Assembly: GCF_000701465.1 (NCBI RefSeq)
Contig: NZ_JNIY01000003.1
Span: forward strand, 806,001-870,000
Length of the DNA: 64,000 bases
From: Paraoerskovia marina DSM 21750
Lineage (GTDB): Bacteria > Actinomycetota > Actinomycetes > Actinomycetales > Cellulomonadaceae
Direction of reading: 5' to 3'
The notes under the pieces are model-generated. The model had not been told where the DNA came from. It saw only the letters and a list, made by a program, of their open reading frames with translations, and made no database searches. Each line of letters opens with the position of its first letter. Position 1 is the stretch's first letter. This document shows positions 28,653 through 37,230 of this stretch, in pieces. The position numbers were made by a program, and so were the translations under genes.

Positions 28653-28766
28653 GTCGCGACTGGCGGTCCTGACGATGCTCCTCACCGAGCGCGCCGGGCG
28701 GGTGGAAACAACCACCGGGGAGCGGCGTGCAGTGCAGACTTCGGGTCGTTCGCCTGGGCCCCGGTC
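28653..28766 (+). ncRNA. ZTP (pfl) riboswitch ahead of glyA
   Basis: The 302-bp gap before glyA contains CGCGACTGGCG at 28655-28665, GGGTGGAAAC, CCACCGGGGAGCGG near 28712-28725, and TCGCCTGGGC at 28750-28759. These are the conserved segments of the ZTP/ZMP riboswitch in the right order. The stretch between the first two blocks is about 30 bases longer than in the purH copy, consistent with an extra variable hairpin. Control of glyA, and possibly folD, would raise C1-folate supply when ZMP/ZTP accumulates. Confidence 0.88.
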
Positions 28767-28865
28767 ACCACCTGGACGGTGCGTGCCCGGCGTGGACCGG
28801 CGGGCCCGTGCGCTCCAGGACTGATCGACCAGACCGTGCCTGCTGACAACAGTCCAAGGAGAACG

Positions 28866-30152
28866 ATGAGCGAGCAGCCTGACGTCATGAACCAGAACAT
28901 CTCCGAGCTCGACCCGGAGATCGCGGCAGTCCTCGACGGGGAGCTGGCTCGCCAGCGCGACACCCTCGAGATGATCGCCTCCGAGAACTTCGTGCCCCGC
29001 GCGGTCCTGCAGGCCCAGGGATCCGTGCTGACCAACAAGTACGCCGAGGGCTACTCCGGTCGCCGCTACTACGGTGGCTGCGAGCAGGTCGACGTCGCGG
29101 AGAACCTCGCGATCGCCCGCGCCAAGGCGCTCTTCGGTGCCGAGCACGCCAACGTCCAGCCCCACTCGGGCGCCACCGCCAACGCCGCCGTCCTGCACGC
29201 GCTGATCAACAAGGGCGACAAGATCCTCGGGCTCGAGCTCGCGCACGGCGGCCACCTGACGCACGGGATGAAGATCAACTTCTCCGGCAAGCTCTACGAC
29301 GTCGCGGCGTACGGGGTGGACCCGCAGACGCACCTCGTGGACATGGACAAGGTCCGCGAGACGGCGCTCGCCGAGCGCCCCGACGTCATCATCGGTGGCT
29401 GGTCCGCCTACCCGCGTCAGCTCGACTTCGCGGCCTTCCGCTCGATCGCCGACGAGGTCGGCGCCAAGCTCTGGGTCGACATGGCTCACTTCGCAGGCCT
29501 CGTCGCCGCCGGGCTGCACCCCTCCCCGGTGCCCTTCGCGGACGTCGTCTCCTCCACCGTGCACAAGACGATCGGCGGCCCCCGGTCGGGCTTCATCCTC
29601 TCCAAGGAGGAGTACGCCAAGAAGATCGACTCGGCCGTCTTCCCGGGGCAGCAGGGCGGGCCTCTGATGCACGTGATCGCCGCGAAGGCGGTCTCCTTCA
29701 AGGTGGCCTCCTCGGACGACTTCAAGGCTCGTCAGCAGCGCACGATCGACGGCGCCCGCATCATCGCGGAGCGCCTGACGGCCGCGGACGTGACCGAGCA
29801 GGGGGTCTCCGTCCTCACGGGCGGCACCGACGTGCACCTCGTCCTCGTGGACCTGCGCCACAGCGAGCTCGACGGCCAGCAGGCCGAGGATCTCCTGCAC
29901 TCCGTCGGCATCACCGTGAACCGCAACGCCGTGCCGTTCGACCCCCGCCCGCCGCGCGTCACCTCGGGTCTGCGCATCGGGACGCCGGCTCTCGCCACCC
30001 GCGGCTTCGGCGACGCCGAGTTCTCCGAGGTCGCGGACATCATCGCGACGGCCCTCAAGGCCGGTGCGGCGGCCGACGTCGACGCGCTGCGTGCCCGCGT
30101 GGAGCGGCTCACCGAGCAGTTCCCGCTCTACCCGGGTCTGCAGCAGTACTGA
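28866..30152 (+). CDS. glyA: Serine hydroxymethyltransferase
   Basis: A 428-residue PLP enzyme converting serine and THF to glycine and 5,10-methylene-THF, the main entry of C1 units. The ATG at 28866 follows AAGGAGA. Motifs include [57 protein letters not shown], and the PLP-lysine segment [14 protein letters not shown]. Full length compared with family. The ZTP riboswitch lies directly upstream and folD 164 bp downstream. Confidence 0.98.
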   Translation: MSEQPDVMNQNISELDPEIAAVLDGELARQRDTLEMIASENFVPRAVLQAQGSVLTNKYAEGYSGRRYYGGCEQVDVAENLAIARAKALFGAEHANVQPHSGATANAAVLHALINKGDKILGLELAHGGHLTHGMKINFSGKLYDVAAYGVDPQTHLVDMDKVRETALAERPDVIIGGWSAYPRQLDFAAFRSIADEVGAKLWVDMAHFAGLVAAGLHPSPVPFADVVSSTVHKTIGGPRSGFILSKEEYAKKIDSAVFPGQQGGPLMHVIAAKAVSFKVASSDDFKARQQRTIDGARIIAERLTAADVTEQGVSVLTGGTDVHLVLVDLRHSELDGQQAEDLLHSVGITVNRNAVPFDPRPPRVTSGLRIGTPALATRGFGDAEFSEVADIIATALKAGAAADVDALRARVERLTEQFPLYPGLQQY

Positions 30153-30171
30153 CCGGCAGCACGACCTCGTC

Positions 30172-30225
30172 GACCACGCGGTCGCGCACCCCAGCCCTGG
30201 CGCTGGCTCGCGCGACCCCGTGGTC
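30172..30225 (+). other. Large interrupted hairpin between glyA and folD
   Basis: GACCACGCGGTCGCGC (30172-30187) pairs with GCGCGACCCCGTGGTC (30210-30225) apart from one internal C/C mismatch, leaving a 22-base loop. It sits in the 164-bp gap between glyA and folD and may stabilise, process or partly terminate the message. There is no U-tract. The rest of the gap shows only the folD RBS (GGGAG). Confidence 0.5.
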
Positions 30226-30316
30226 GGCCACGGCCGGACGGCGCTCGACCGGCGTCGCACCGCCCGACCGGACGCACCCCGCACAGACGCCGACCCCGCA
30301 GACCCTGGGAGCCCCC

Positions 30317-31222
30317 ATGACCGCACAGATCCTCGACGGCAAGGCGACCGCCGCCGCGATCAAGTCCGAGCTCGCCGAGCGCGTGAGCGCACTCACCGCC
30401 CAGGGCGTGACGCCCGGACTCGGGACCGTGCTCGTCGGTCAGGACCCTGGCTCGGTCTCGTACGTCGGCGGCAAGCACCGCGACTGCGCCGAGGTCGGGA
30501 TCGCCTCGATCCGCGAGGACCTGCCCGAGACCGCATCCCAGGCGGACGTCGAGGCGGCCGTGGACCGGCTCAACGCCGACCCCGCCTGCACCGGGTACAT
30601 CGTCCAGCTGCCGCTGCCGAAGGGGATCGACACCAACGCGGTCCTCGAGCGCATCGACCCCGCCAAGGACGCGGACGGGCTGCACCCGACCAATCTTGGG
30701 CGCCTGGTCCTGCGGGTCTCCGAGGAGATCACCTCGCCGCTGCCCTGCACCCCGGCCGGCATCGTGGAGCTGGTGCAGCGGCACGGGATCGACCTCGCCG
30801 GCAAGGACGTCGTCGTGCTCGGCCGCGGCACCACGGTGGGCCGGTCGATCGGGCTGCTCCTGACCCGCAAGGACATCAACGCCACGGTGACGCTCACGCA
30901 CACCGGTACCCGCGACGTCGCCGCGCACCTGCGGAACGCCGACGTCGTCGTCGCGGCCGCCGGGGTCCCCGGGTTCGTCACGCCGGAGCACGTCAAGCCG
31001 GGCGCCGTGGTCCTCGACGTGGGCGTCTCGCGGGTCCTGGACCCGGAGACCGGCAGGGCGCGCCTGCGCGGGGACGTCGACCCCGCGGTCGCCGACGTGG
31101 CGAGCTGGATCTCGCCGAACCCGGGCGGTGTCGGGCCGATGACGCGCGCGATGCTGCTGGCCAACGTCGTCGACACCGCCGAGCGCGCCGCGGCCGCGGC
31201 AACCACTGTCGGCGGCGTGTGA
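30317..31222 (+). CDS. folD: Methylene-THF dehydrogenase / methenyl-THF cyclohydrolase
   Basis: A 301-residue bifunctional enzyme turning 5,10-methylene-THF into 10-formyl-THF with NADP. Motifs: [23 protein letters not shown] with the catalytic Tyr-x3-Lys pair, [40 protein letters not shown] for NADP binding, and the C-terminal [13 protein letters not shown]. It supplies the formyl donor used by purN and purH. It lies 164 bp after glyA on the same strand and is probably in the same ZTP-regulated unit. Confidence 0.97.
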   Translation: MTAQILDGKATAAAIKSELAERVSALTAQGVTPGLGTVLVGQDPGSVSYVGGKHRDCAEVGIASIREDLPETASQADVEAAVDRLNADPACTGYIVQLPLPKGIDTNAVLERIDPAKDADGLHPTNLGRLVLRVSEEITSPLPCTPAGIVELVQRHGIDLAGKDVVVLGRGTTVGRSIGLLLTRKDINATVTLTHTGTRDVAAHLRNADVVVAAAGVPGFVTPEHVKPGAVVLDVGVSRVLDPETGRARLRGDVDPAVADVASWISPNPGGVGPMTRAMLLANVVDTAERAAAAATTVGGV

Positions 31223-31234
31223 TCGGATAGTCCC

Positions 31235-32053
31235 GTGATCACCATCGCCACCGTCAACGTCAACGGCATCCGCGCAGCCTTCAAGCGCGACATGGCCGGC
31301 TGGCTCGCCACCCGCAACCCCGACGTCGTCCTGCTCCAGGAGGTCCGTGCGCCGGAGGAGATCGTGCAGGACCTCCTCGACGGCTGGCACGTCGTGCACG
31401 TGCCGTGCGAGATCAAGGGCCGGGCCGGGGTGGCCGTCGCCTCCCGGCTCCCGATCGCCGCCGCGCGCCGGGACCTCGGAGACCTGGTGGCGTTCGGGGA
31501 CGACGGGGAGCCTCCCGTGGACACCGGCCGCTGGGTCGAGGCCGACGTCGCACTGCCCGACGGCGGGACGGTCACCGTGATCTCGGCGTACCTGCACTCC
31601 GGCACCGCGACGAAGCCCGAGACGATGGACGCGAAGTACGCGCACCTCGACCGGGTGACGGCACGGATGCGCGAGCTCGCCGCGGACGGCCGCCGCGCCG
31701 TCGTCGGTGGCGACGTGAACATCGCCCACCACGAGGTCGACATCAAGAACTGGAAGGGCAACAAGAGCTCCGCGGGGTTCCTGCCCGCCGAGCGCGCGTA
31801 CCTCGACACCTGGATCGACGAGCTCGGGTACGCCGACCTCGGCCGGCGGTTCGGCGGGGACGGCCCGGGGCCGTACAGCTGGTGGTCCTTCCGCGGTCAG
31901 GCGTTCGACAACGACGCCGGCTGGCGGATCGACTACCAGCTCGCGACCCCGGCGCTGGCCGAGGCCGCGATTTCCGTCGAGGTCGATCGCGCGACGTCCT
32001 ACGACACCCGGTTCAGCGACCACGCCCCCGTGGTGGCCGTCTACGACCTCTAG
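31235..32053 (+). CDS. xthA: Exodeoxyribonuclease III / AP endonuclease
   Basis: A 272-residue ExoIII-family nuclease acting at abasic sites in base-excision repair. The order of motifs is VNVNGIRAA, LLQEVRAP (metal-binding Glu), SAYLHSG, VGGDVNIAHHEVDIKNWKGN (catalytic Asp and Asn), and the C-terminal SDHAPVVAVYDL with the catalytic Asp-His. It starts at GTG 12 bp after folD and ends 3 bp before the convergent galK stop. Confidence 0.95.
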   Translation: MITIATVNVNGIRAAFKRDMAGWLATRNPDVVLLQEVRAPEEIVQDLLDGWHVVHVPCEIKGRAGVAVASRLPIAAARRDLGDLVAFGDDGEPPVDTGRWVEADVALPDGGTVTVISAYLHSGTATKPETMDAKYAHLDRVTARMRELAADGRRAVVGGDVNIAHHEVDIKNWKGNKSSAGFLPAERAYLDTWIDELGYADLGRRFGGDGPGPYSWWSFRGQAFDNDAGWRIDYQLATPALAEAAISVEVDRATSYDTRFSDHAPVVAVYDL

Positions 32054-32056
32054 CGG

Positions 32057-33295
32057 TCAGCCGGCCCGGCCGGCCGGTGCGGCCGGGACGGCGACGAGCA
32101 GGTCCGGTGGCGTGTACCCGGCGTCGGCGAACGCAGCGAGCACGGCGTCCTGCACCGCTGCGATGTCCGTCGCCCGGACGAGGGCGATCGCGGACCCGCC
32201 GAACCCTCCGCCCGTCATCCGGGCACCCAGGGCCCCGGCCTCGCGCGCGGCAGTGACCGCCAGGTCGAGCTCGGGGCACGAGACCTCGTAGTCCTCGCGC
32301 AGGGACGCGTGGGAGGCGTCCATCACGGGGCCGACCTCGGTGACGTCGCCGGCGTCCAGGAGGCCGACGAACGTCCCGACCCGCCCGATCTCGGTGACGA
32401 CGTGGCGGGCTCGGGGCCGGACGTCGTCGTCGAGCGCGGCCAGGACGGCGGGCAGCTCGTCCGCGGGGGACTCCGAGCGGCCGAGCATGTCGGCGATCTC
32501 TCGCAGGCTCGTCACACCGAGCGTCCGCGCGGCTCGCTCGCACGCGTCCCGGCGCGCCGCGTACTGGCCGTCCACGAGGGCGTGCGGGGCCCGGGTGTCG
32601 ACGACGAGCAGCGCCAGGCCGGCGTCGGCGAGGTCGAAGGGGACGTGCCGCGCGCTGTCGACGGGGTCGAGGCCGGGCGTGAAGTCGAGCAGGACCGCGT
32701 TGCCGGTGGTCGCGCGCAGCGACGTCGACTGGTCCATCCCGCCGGTCGGCGCACCGGCGATCTCGTTCTCCGCGCGGACGCACGCGGCGGCGAGCGCCGC
32801 CCGGCCCGCGTCGTCGCCACCGAGGCCGAGCCCCGCGAGGTCGTCGAGCGCCACGGCGACGGCGCTCTCCAGGGCTGCCGACGACGAGAGTCCGGCGCCG
32901 TAGGGGACGCACGAGTCGACCGCGACGTCGAAGCCGACGACGGAGTGTCCCGCCTGCTCCAGCGCCCAGGCGACGCCGACGACGTACGCGGGCCACCCCT
33001 CCACCGTCCCGGGCGCGACGTCGCCGAGCCGGACCTCGCGCACGGTGCTCTGCTCCTGGGCGGAGACGAGCCGAACGAGCCGGTCGGCGCGTGGGCTGAC
33101 GGCGACGAACGTCCGGTGCTCGAGCGCGATCGGCAGGCAGAGCCCGGCGTTGTAGTCGGTGTGCTCGCCGATCAGGTTCACCCGACCGGGTGCTGCCCAG
33201 ACCCCGAGGGGCGCCGCGCCGAACGTCTGCTCGAAGAGCGTCGTGGCGCGGGCGGTGCCCTCGTCCGTGGTCCAGGCGGGCAGGACGCCGCTCAT
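32057..33295 (-). CDS. galK: Galactokinase
   Basis: A 412-residue GHMP kinase phosphorylating galactose at C1. Motifs: APGRVNLIGEHTDYNAGLCLPIAL (galactose signature), YGAGLSSSAALESAVA (ATP-binding GHMP motif) and ARMTGGGFGGSAIALV near the C-terminus. The ATG at 33295 overlaps the galT stop, and codons upstream are galT in another frame. Third gene of the deoR-galT-galK operon of the Leloir pathway. Confidence 0.97.
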   Translation of the reverse strand: MSGVLPAWTTDEGTARATTLFEQTFGAAPLGVWAAPGRVNLIGEHTDYNAGLCLPIALEHRTFVAVSPRADRLVRLVSAQEQSTVREVRLGDVAPGTVEGWPAYVVGVAWALEQAGHSVVGFDVAVDSCVPYGAGLSSSAALESAVAVALDDLAGLGLGGDDAGRAALAAACVRAENEIAGAPTGGMDQSTSLRATTGNAVLLDFTPGLDPVDSARHVPFDLADAGLALLVVDTRAPHALVDGQYAARRDACERAARTLGVTSLREIADMLGRSESPADELPAVLAALDDDVRPRARHVVTEIGRVGTFVGLLDAGDVTEVGPVMDASHASLREDYEVSCPELDLAVTAAREAGALGARMTGGGFGGSAIALVRATDIAAVQDAVLAAFADAGYTPPDLLVAVPAAPAGRAG

Positions 33296-34584
33296 GCGTG
33301 TGCTCCGTTCGCGGTGGTGGCGGACGCCGGGCTCGCGCTCAGATCCACGGGGCCGAGCTGGTGGAAGCGCGCGGCGATCCGCTCGGGCGTCGTGTCGCTG
33401 ATCCAGGCTCCCATCCCGGACTCGGAGCCGGCGAGGTACTTCAGCTTCCCCGGTGCGCGCAGGATCGAGAAGAGCTCGAGGTGGAGCCGGGCCAGCGGGG
33501 CGCCGTCGTCGGTCGTCGTGCGTCCGGCACGAGAGCTCGGCATCTGGTGCCACGCGGCGATGTACGGCAGCTCGATCGGGGTTCCGTCGGACTCGACGAA
33601 GAAGGCGTCGGCCCGGCGGAGCAGCTCGCGGTAGATCACGGCGAGGTCGTCACGCTCGGAGTCCGTCAGCTCGGGGATCGTCCCGACGTCGCGGTGCGGG
33701 GCGAGGTGGACCTCGACGGGCCATCGGGCGGCGTACGGGACGTAGGCGGTCCAGTGCTCGCTGCGGAGCACGACGCGCTCGCCCGACGCCTGCTCGGCGT
33801 GCAGGATGTCGCGCAGGAGGTTGCCGCCGGTGCGCTCGCGGTAGACGCGGGCCTGGTCGAGGAGCCGTTCCGTGCGCGGGGTCAGGTACGGGTAGCCGTA
33901 GATCTGGCCGTGCGGGTGGGGGAGGGTAACCCCGATGTCGCGCCCCCGGTTCTCGAAGCAGAAGACCTGCTGGATGCCTGCCTCTGCGCCGAGCGCGGTG
34001 GTCCGGTCGGCCCAGGCGTCGACGATGGTGCGGATGCGGGAGACCGGCAGGTCGACGACGGAGGTGCGGTGGTCCGAGGAGAAGCAGATCACCTCGCAGC
34101 GCCCGGCAGCCGGTGCGGCGACCTCGAGCAGGTCGCGCGGGTCGTCGGGGACCGTGTCGGCCGGCGCGGCGACCCCCTGGCCGTCGGCGTCCTGGCCCGG
34201 CACGCGCATGAGCGAGGGGAACCGGTTCTCGAACACGGCCACGTCGTAGTGCGTGTCGGGGATCTCCCCGTCGGCGTACTCGGCGTCCGGGCGCGCGGGG
34301 CACAGGGGGCAGGAGTCTGCCGCCGGCAGGAACGTGCGGTTCATGCGGTGCGAGGCGAGCGGGATCCAGTCGCCCGTCAGCGGGTCGCGGCGCATCTGCG
34401 GGCCGGTGAACGGCTGCGGGACGCCGTCGGCGTCGGGAACGGGGGAGAACCGGTCGGCGAGGGGGCGCGGGTCGTCGAGACGGTGCTCGCGCTCGCCGGA
34501 GAGGAACTCCGGGCTGTCGTCGAAGTAGATGAGCTCGCGGCCGTCGGCCAGACGGGTGGCGGTACGACGTCGTGCGGTGCTCAT
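33292..34584 (-). CDS. galT: Galactose-1-phosphate uridylyltransferase
   Basis: A 430-residue enzyme exchanging UMP between UDP-glucose and galactose-1-phosphate. Zinc ligands appear in CPLCPARPDAEYADG, and the catalytic His lies in VTLPHPHGQIYGYPYL. A C-terminal EVHLAPHRDV and LHLELFSILRAPGKLKYLAGSE complete the signature. The ATG at 34584 overlaps the regulator stop (ATGA). No galE is adjacent, so UDP-galactose epimerisation must be encoded elsewhere. Confidence 0.97.
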   Translation of the reverse strand: MSTARRRTATRLADGRELIYFDDSPEFLSGEREHRLDDPRPLADRFSPVPDADGVPQPFTGPQMRRDPLTGDWIPLASHRMNRTFLPAADSCPLCPARPDAEYADGEIPDTHYDVAVFENRFPSLMRVPGQDADGQGVAAPADTVPDDPRDLLEVAAPAAGRCEVICFSSDHRTSVVDLPVSRIRTIVDAWADRTTALGAEAGIQQVFCFENRGRDIGVTLPHPHGQIYGYPYLTPRTERLLDQARVYRERTGGNLLRDILHAEQASGERVVLRSEHWTAYVPYAARWPVEVHLAPHRDVGTIPELTDSERDDLAVIYRELLRRADAFFVESDGTPIELPYIAAWHQMPSSRAGRTTTDDGAPLARLHLELFSILRAPGKLKYLAGSESGMGAWISDTTPERIAARFHQLGPVDLSASPASATTANGAHA

Positions 34585-35405
34585 GCGGACTCTCCGGTCT
34601 CGGTCTCGGTCTCGGTCGTCGACGGGGCGACGGCGGCCACGACGAGCTCGCCGACGAGGTCGCGCGCGGCGGCCTGCGCCTCGGGCTCGAGGCCGTCGTC
34701 GGTGACCAGCACGTCGACGTCGCGGAGGTCGGCGAACCTGCTCAGCCCTGTCTCCTCCCACTTGGTGTGGTCGGCCAGTGCGACGGTGCGGCCTGCGCCC
34801 GCGATCAGCGCGGCGTTGGTCGCTCCTTCCACGATGTTCGGCGTGGTCAGCCCGGCGTCCGCACCGACGCCGTGGGCACCGACGAACGCGACGTCGACGT
34901 GGAGGGTGGCGAGCGTGCGTTCCGCCACGGGCCCGACGAGCGCGTCCGACGGCGTCCGGGTGCCCCCGGTCAGGATCGTCTCGATCTGCCCGTCGCCCGT
35001 CGCGTGCAGGATCTCCGCCACGGGCAGCGAGTTGGTGACGACGGTCAGCGGACGCAGGGAGGCGTCGGCGGCGACGAGGCCGGCGAGGATCGACGTCGTC
35101 GTCCCGGCCGAGAGCGCGATCGCGGAGTCCGGTGCGACGAGGGGGAGCGCCGCGCGTGCGATGGCCTCCTTCTCGCCGACGGAGTGGGTGCGCTTGGCCT
35201 CGAACCCGGGCTCGTGCGTCGTCGCGTGGGGGAGCACGGCACCGCCGTGGACCTTGCGCACGAGTCCCTGCTCGGCCATCTCGGCGAGGTCTCGGCGCAC
35301 CGTCATGTCGGAGACGTCGAGAGCGAGCGCGGCGTCGGTGATCCGTACGGCGCCGTCGGCGCGAAGCATGGTCAGCAGGCGTTCGTGACGCTGGGGAGCG
35401 AGCAT
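34581..35405 (-). CDS. DeoR-family repressor of the galactose operon
   Basis: A 274-residue regulator if started at the ATG at 35405; an in-frame GTG at 35423 would add six residues but lies inside the presumed operator. The N-terminal HTH reads RHERLLTMLRADGAVRITDAALALDVSDMTVRRDLAEM, the classic DeoR motif with the DMTVRRDL recognition helix. The C-terminal sugar-phosphate-sensing domain shows ALSAGTTTS, VVTNSLPVAEIL and LADHTKWEE. It is the first gene of the operon and likely senses a galactose-derived phosphate. The tail carries a short TETETET repeat. Confidence 0.92.
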   Translation of the reverse strand: MLAPQRHERLLTMLRADGAVRITDAALALDVSDMTVRRDLAEMAEQGLVRKVHGGAVLPHATTHEPGFEAKRTHSVGEKEAIARAALPLVAPDSAIALSAGTTTSILAGLVAADASLRPLTVVTNSLPVAEILHATGDGQIETILTGGTRTPSDALVGPVAERTLATLHVDVAFVGAHGVGADAGLTTPNIVEGATNAALIAGAGRTVALADHTKWEETGLSRFADLRDVDVLVTDDGLEPEAQAAARDLVGELVVAAVAPSTTETETETGESA

Positions 35406-35413
35406 GAAGACAG

Positions 35414-35432
35414 TGTTCAACACAAGTGAACA
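35414..35432 (-). promoter_or_regulatory. Inverted repeat at the deoR-gal promoter
   Basis: TGTTCA-N7-TGAACA, perfect in both arms, overlaps the region just upstream of the regulator start in an AT-richer stretch. It is a plausible autoregulatory operator for the DeoR protein. TTGCTT about 25 bases further upstream on the minus strand could be the -35 box. Confidence 0.5.
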
Positions 35433-35468
35433 GAAAGCAACATCATGTCCGGCGAACCGGGGTGAGGT

Positions 35469-36623
35469 CTAGACCGGCGAGACCCCCAACGCACGCCCTG
35501 CGAGCCCGCGCGAGCGCTGTCCGAGCGACCGGGCGACGTCGCGCAGCGCCTCGGCCGCGGGCGAGGCGGGGTCCCGCAGCACCACGGGTGTGCCCTCGTC
35601 GCCGGACTCGCGCAGCGCGACGTCGAGCGGGAGCTGGCCCACCAGCGGAACGTCCGTCCCCGTCAGCTTCGCGAGGTTCTCGGCCACTCGGGCCCCGCCG
35701 CCCGAGCCGAACAGCTCGAGCCGGGAACCGTCGGGCTGCTCGAGCCACGACATGTTCTCGACGACCCCGGCGACGCCCTGCTGGGTCTGGGTGGCGATCG
35801 ACCCCGCTCGCTCCGCGACCTCGGCGGCCGCGAGCTGCGGCGTCGTGACGACCAGGATCTCGCTGCCCGGCAGCAGCTGGGCCACCGAGATCGCGATGTC
35901 GCCGGTGCCGGGCGGCAGGTCCAGGAGCAGGACGTCGAGGTCGCCCCAGAAGACGTCGGCGAGGAACTGCTGGAGCGCACGGTGCAGCATCGGACCACGC
36001 CAGACCACGGGCTGCCCCGGGGGCACGAACATGCCGATCGAGACGACCTTCACGCCGTGCGCGATCGGCGGCAGCAGCATGTCGTCGACGCGCGTCGGCT
36101 GGCGGTCCACGCCCAGCATCCGCGGGATCGAGAAGCCGTAGATGTCGGCGTCGACGACGCCCACCTTCAGGCCGTCCGACGCCATCGCCGCCGCGAGGTT
36201 CGCCGTGACCGTCGACTTGCCGACGCCGCCCTTGCCCGACGCGATCGCGTACACCTTGGTCAGCGAGTCCGGCTGGGCGAACGGGATCACGGGCTCGCCG
36301 GTGCCGCCGCGCAGCTTCGTCCGGAGCTCGCTGCGCTGCTCGGCGCTCATCACGCCGAGCTCCACCTGGACGTCGGCGACGCCCTCGACGGAGGAGGCCG
36401 CCGCGGTCACGTCGCGCGTCAGCGTCTGCTTCATCGGACAGCCGGCGACCGTCAGGTCGAGGCCGACCACGGCCCGGGCCAGCGAGGGGTCCGACTCCAT
36501 CGTCTCGAGCCCGACGTCCCGGACCATGCCGAGCTCGGTGATCGGGCGGCGGATCTCCGGGTCGATGACACGCGTCAGCGCGTCGCGGACCTGAGCGGTG
36601 AGGGCATCAAGGTCGATCGGCAT
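35469..36623 (-). CDS. mrp: Mrp/NBP35-type iron-sulfur carrier ATPase
   Basis: A 384-residue ParA/MinD-like ATPase of the ApbC/Mrp group, thought to carry or insert Fe-S clusters. An N-terminal MIP18-like (DUF59) domain spans residues 1-95 (VIDPEIRRPITELGMV). The ATPase has the deviant Walker A SGKGGVGKST, DADIYGFSIPRMLG and LDLPPGTGD. The CxxC found after VENMS in many ApbC proteins is absent (VENMSWLEQPDGSRL); as far as I recall actinobacterial members also lack it. It sits ahead of the gal operon and after the DUF1003 gene, matching the Rv1229c-Rv1233c block. Confidence 0.93.
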   Translation of the reverse strand: MPIDLDALTAQVRDALTRVIDPEIRRPITELGMVRDVGLETMESDPSLARAVVGLDLTVAGCPMKQTLTRDVTAAASSVEGVADVQVELGVMSAEQRSELRTKLRGGTGEPVIPFAQPDSLTKVYAIASGKGGVGKSTVTANLAAAMASDGLKVGVVDADIYGFSIPRMLGVDRQPTRVDDMLLPPIAHGVKVVSIGMFVPPGQPVVWRGPMLHRALQQFLADVFWGDLDVLLLDLPPGTGDIAISVAQLLPGSEILVVTTPQLAAAEVAERAGSIATQTQQGVAGVVENMSWLEQPDGSRLELFGSGGGARVAENLAKLTGTDVPLVGQLPLDVALRESGDEGTPVVLRDPASPAAEALRDVARSLGQRSRGLAGRALGVSPV

Positions 36624-36690
36624 GCGTCCATCGTACGGCCGCGTCCGGTGGCACCGGGGAGAGCCGCCGTGCCTCGTCAGGCGTGCGTCG

Positions 36691-37230
36691 TCAGGGGCGC
36701 GGCGCCCCGGTGCCCGCCTCGCCGTCGTCGCCGGTGGCCCGGCGCTTCTCGTCCTCCTGCTCCAGGATCTCCTCGAGGAGGTTCCGCAGCTCCGAGCGGA
36801 CGAAGTCGCGCGTCGCGACCTCGCTCATCGCCATGCGCAACGAGGCCATCTCGCGGGCCAGGTACTCGGTGTCCGCCAGGTTGCGCTCGGCCCGCTGGCG
36901 GTCCTGCTCCGCCTGGACACGGTCGCGGTCCGTCTGCCGGTTCTGCGCGAGCAGGATCAGCGGGGCCGCGTAGGACGCCTGCAGGGACAGCATCAGGGTC
37001 AGAGCCGTGAACCCGTTCGTCGCGCTGTCGAAGCGCAGGTCCGGCGGTGCCCAGATGTTCCACGCGAGCCACGCGATGCAGAACAGCGTGAGGTAGAGGA
37101 TGAACCGCGGCGTGCCCATGAAGCGGGCGATGGACTCGGAGATCTTGCCGAACCCGTCCTCGCCGCCGAGGCTCACACGGGGGACGAACGAGCGCCGGGG
37201 CTCCTTGGGCTGGTCGATGCGGTCAGCCAT
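36691..37230 (-). CDS. DUF1003 membrane protein
   Basis: A 179-residue protein with two helices (FILYLTLFCIAWLAWNIW and FTALTLMLSLQASYAAPLILLAQN) followed by a charged coiled-coil tail (RQTDRDRVQAEQDRQRAERNL region) and an acidic end. This is the DUF1003 pattern. The ATG overlaps the upstream MgtE-like gene by 8 bases. Function is unknown; proximity to a CBS/MgtE sensor suggests a link to ion homeostasis (inference). Confidence 0.9.
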   Translation of the reverse strand: MADRIDQPKEPRRSFVPRVSLGGEDGFGKISESIARFMGTPRFILYLTLFCIAWLAWNIWAPPDLRFDSATNGFTALTLMLSLQASYAAPLILLAQNRQTDRDRVQAEQDRQRAERNLADTEYLAREMASLRMAMSEVATRDFVRSELRNLLEEILEQEDEKRRATGDDGEAGTGAPRP

